From positions 310,001 through 374,000 of the forward strand of contig JAWKVP010000002.1 of the NCBI GenBank assembly GCA_041398005.1: 64,000 nucleotides of DNA, given 5' to 3'. A program made the translations under genes and the position numbers. This document shows, piece by piece, positions 62,941 to 64,000 of this stretch; within the stretch, counting starts at the first letter, position 1; every line of letters begins with the position of its first letter. This DNA is from JAGREO01 sp020446285. Its GTDB lineage: Bacteria > Pseudomonadota > Alphaproteobacteria > Geminicoccales > Geminicoccaceae. The notes beneath the pieces were generated by a model that saw nothing but the letters and a program-made list of their open reading frames with translations, did no database searches and was not told the origin of the DNA.

Positions 62941-63707
62941 GGTGATGTCTCCTCGACTGGTTTCAACAGGTGAACGGCGACGTTGCCGTCGTCACGGATC
63001 GTGACATCAGCCTCGACCCGATAGAGCCGCGCGATACTGGCGCGGGTGAGTACCTCCGCTGGCGGACCATCAGCCACCACATGGCCGGCGTCGAGCATGA
63101 TCAGGCGATCACTGTAGCGCGCGGCGAGTTCGATGTCGTGGAACGCCACCATGGCCGCAGCCTCCGCATCGCCGATACGGCGGCGCACGAGATCGAGCAC
63201 ACGCATGCGCCAGAACAGGTCGAGTGCTGCGGTGGGCTCGTCGAGAAGGAGCACACGCGGCTCGCGCATGAGCGCCAGGGCGAGCCCGGCGAGCTGGCGC
63301 TTGCCGCCGGACAACGCGGCGAGTGGGCGGAAGGCATCGACCGCCAGGCCGAGATCGATCAGGAGCAACTGGATGGCTTCATGGCTGTTGCGCACCCCGG
63401 TCACTTCCGCGGCACTGCGCAGCAACTCCCAGGCCGTGAGTGTGCTGGGTTGCGGCGGTGTCTGTGGCATGTAGGCAATAGCGCTTGCGCGCTCGCGGCG
63501 GCTGAGGCTGGCAAGCTGGCATCCGTCAATCTCGATCCGGCCACGGCCGGCAAGTTCGCCCGCCATACAGCGCAGCAGGGTCGACTTGCCGGCAGCGTTG
63601 GGTCCGAGAAGGCCGACCAGCTGCCGCCCCGTGATCGGGGCCAGAGTGATGTCGTGCAGGATGCGGACAGTATCCCGGGCGAAACTCAGATTGCGGATGG
63701 TGAGCAC
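62934..63707 (-). CDS. Iron-complex ABC transporter ATP-binding protein (FecE-like)
   Basis: A 257-residue FepC/FecE-type ATPase: Walker A GPNAAGKST, signature LSGGKRQLAGLALAL, Walker B VLLLDEPTAAL and the H-loop in VAFHDIEL. It powers import of a siderophore, heme or cobalamin. The FecCD permease follows two bases upstream, and the DUF2218 gene overlaps its stop. Confidence 0.93.
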   Translation of the reverse strand: MLTIRNLSFARDTVRILHDITLAPITGRQLVGLLGPNAAGKSTLLRCMAGELAGRGRIEIDGCQLASLSRRERASAIAYMPQTPPQPSTLTAWELLRSAAEVTGVRNSHEAIQLLLIDLGLAVDAFRPLAALSGGKRQLAGLALALMREPRVLLLDEPTAALDLFWRMRVLDLVRRRIGDAEAAAMVAFHDIELAARYSDRLIMLDAGHVVADGPPAEVLTRASIARLYRVEADVTIRDDGNVAVHLLKPVEETSPC

Positions 63708-63709
63708 GC

Positions 63710-64000
63710 TTATCGCCCGGGCCGGTGACTGATGACGATCAGCATGACGAAGAAGGGCACACCGATCATGGCGGTCAGGATACCGACAGGAATGATGACC
63801 CCCGGCAGCAGCGTCTTGGAGAGCCAGGAGGCCAGTGACAGCAGGAGAGCTCCCGTCAGTGACGCGCCGGGCAAAAGATAGCGGTGGTCCTCGCCGAGAA
63901 CGAGGCGCGCGATATGGGGTGCGACGAGCCCGATGAAACCGATCACGCCGACGAAACAGACGGCGAACGAGGTGAGGATCGACACCCGCAGGATTGCCGT
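63710..64000 (-). CDS. FecCD-family ABC permease, C-terminal part (runs off right edge)
   Basis: 97 residues are visible and the frame is open to the last base, so the N-terminus lies beyond the window. The GFIGLVAPHIARLVLGEDHRYLLP motif and the late IPVGILTAMIGVPFFVMLI are the conserved C-terminal FecCD segments. It is the channel of the iron-complex importer with the ATPase downstream. Confidence 0.93.
   Translation of the reverse strand, partial: TAILRVSILTSFAVCFVGVIGFIGLVAPHIARLVLGEDHRYLLPGASLTGALLLSLASWLSKTLLPGVIIPVGILTAMIGVPFFVMLIVISHRPGR

Overview
The window is high-GC DNA from an alphaproteobacterium. The strongest evidence is the ntrB-ntrC-ntrY-ntrX-trkA-dat-hfq-hflX-mazG block (11961-23240), an alphaproteobacterial gene order, together with a fused ispDF and an ihfB/lapA pair. 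I cannot name a genus from the sequence alone.

Layout. 1-1002: 3' part of an AT-rich gene with a CHC2-like zinc finger, probably accessory DNA. 1023-2810: lapA-like, ihfB, leuD and a small membrane protein, all on the minus strand. 2968-5017: a three-gene TadG/TadE-like operon whose first protein carries an extra beta-rich domain. 5018-5820: a repeat-rich gap with six exact 42-nt units and copies of a dispersed 33-nt element. 5821-8715: an SDR oxidoreductase, a radical SAM protein and an unknown protein. 8716-9604: a second repeat gap with a 17/18-nt array of about 18 units. 9605-11687: thioesterase, cinA and ispDF. 11961-24640: the nitrogen-regulation/hfq/mazG/xseA core. 24787-32666: an MsrQ-like protein, a methyltransferase with a suspected 5' frameshift, asd, leuB, an alcohol dehydrogenase, a DapA-family aldolase, an EamA transporter and a SCO protein.

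From tRNA-Arg(ACG) at 32730 the DNA looks accessory. It holds an IS66-type remnant and an intact IS66-type element with 25-bp inverted repeats and a 9-nt flanking repeat. Two toxin-antitoxin modules (BrnT/HTH and ParE/ParD) follow, each lying between the same pair of repeated flanks, which resembles a two-cassette array. Next is a complete-looking inositol catabolic locus: a 12-gene minus-strand operon from the binding protein through two tandem permeases, ATPase, iolH, iolG, a second Gfo/Idh enzyme, two TIM-barrel isomerases and fused iolC to iolD and iolB. A divergent LacI regulator flanks it, with mmsA and a divergent LysR beside it. The catabolic logic is uptake, oxidation by IolG, dehydration, ring hydrolysis by IolD, isomerisation by IolB, phosphorylation and aldol cleavage by IolC, and semialdehyde oxidation by MmsA.

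54627-61866 is a homogentisate degradation locus (fahA-maiA-hmgA) followed upstream by a TRAP transporter, DoxX and a divergent MarR regulator with two palindromic candidate operators. The window closes with an unknown protein, a DUF2218 protein and the start of an iron-complex-type ABC importer that runs off the right edge.
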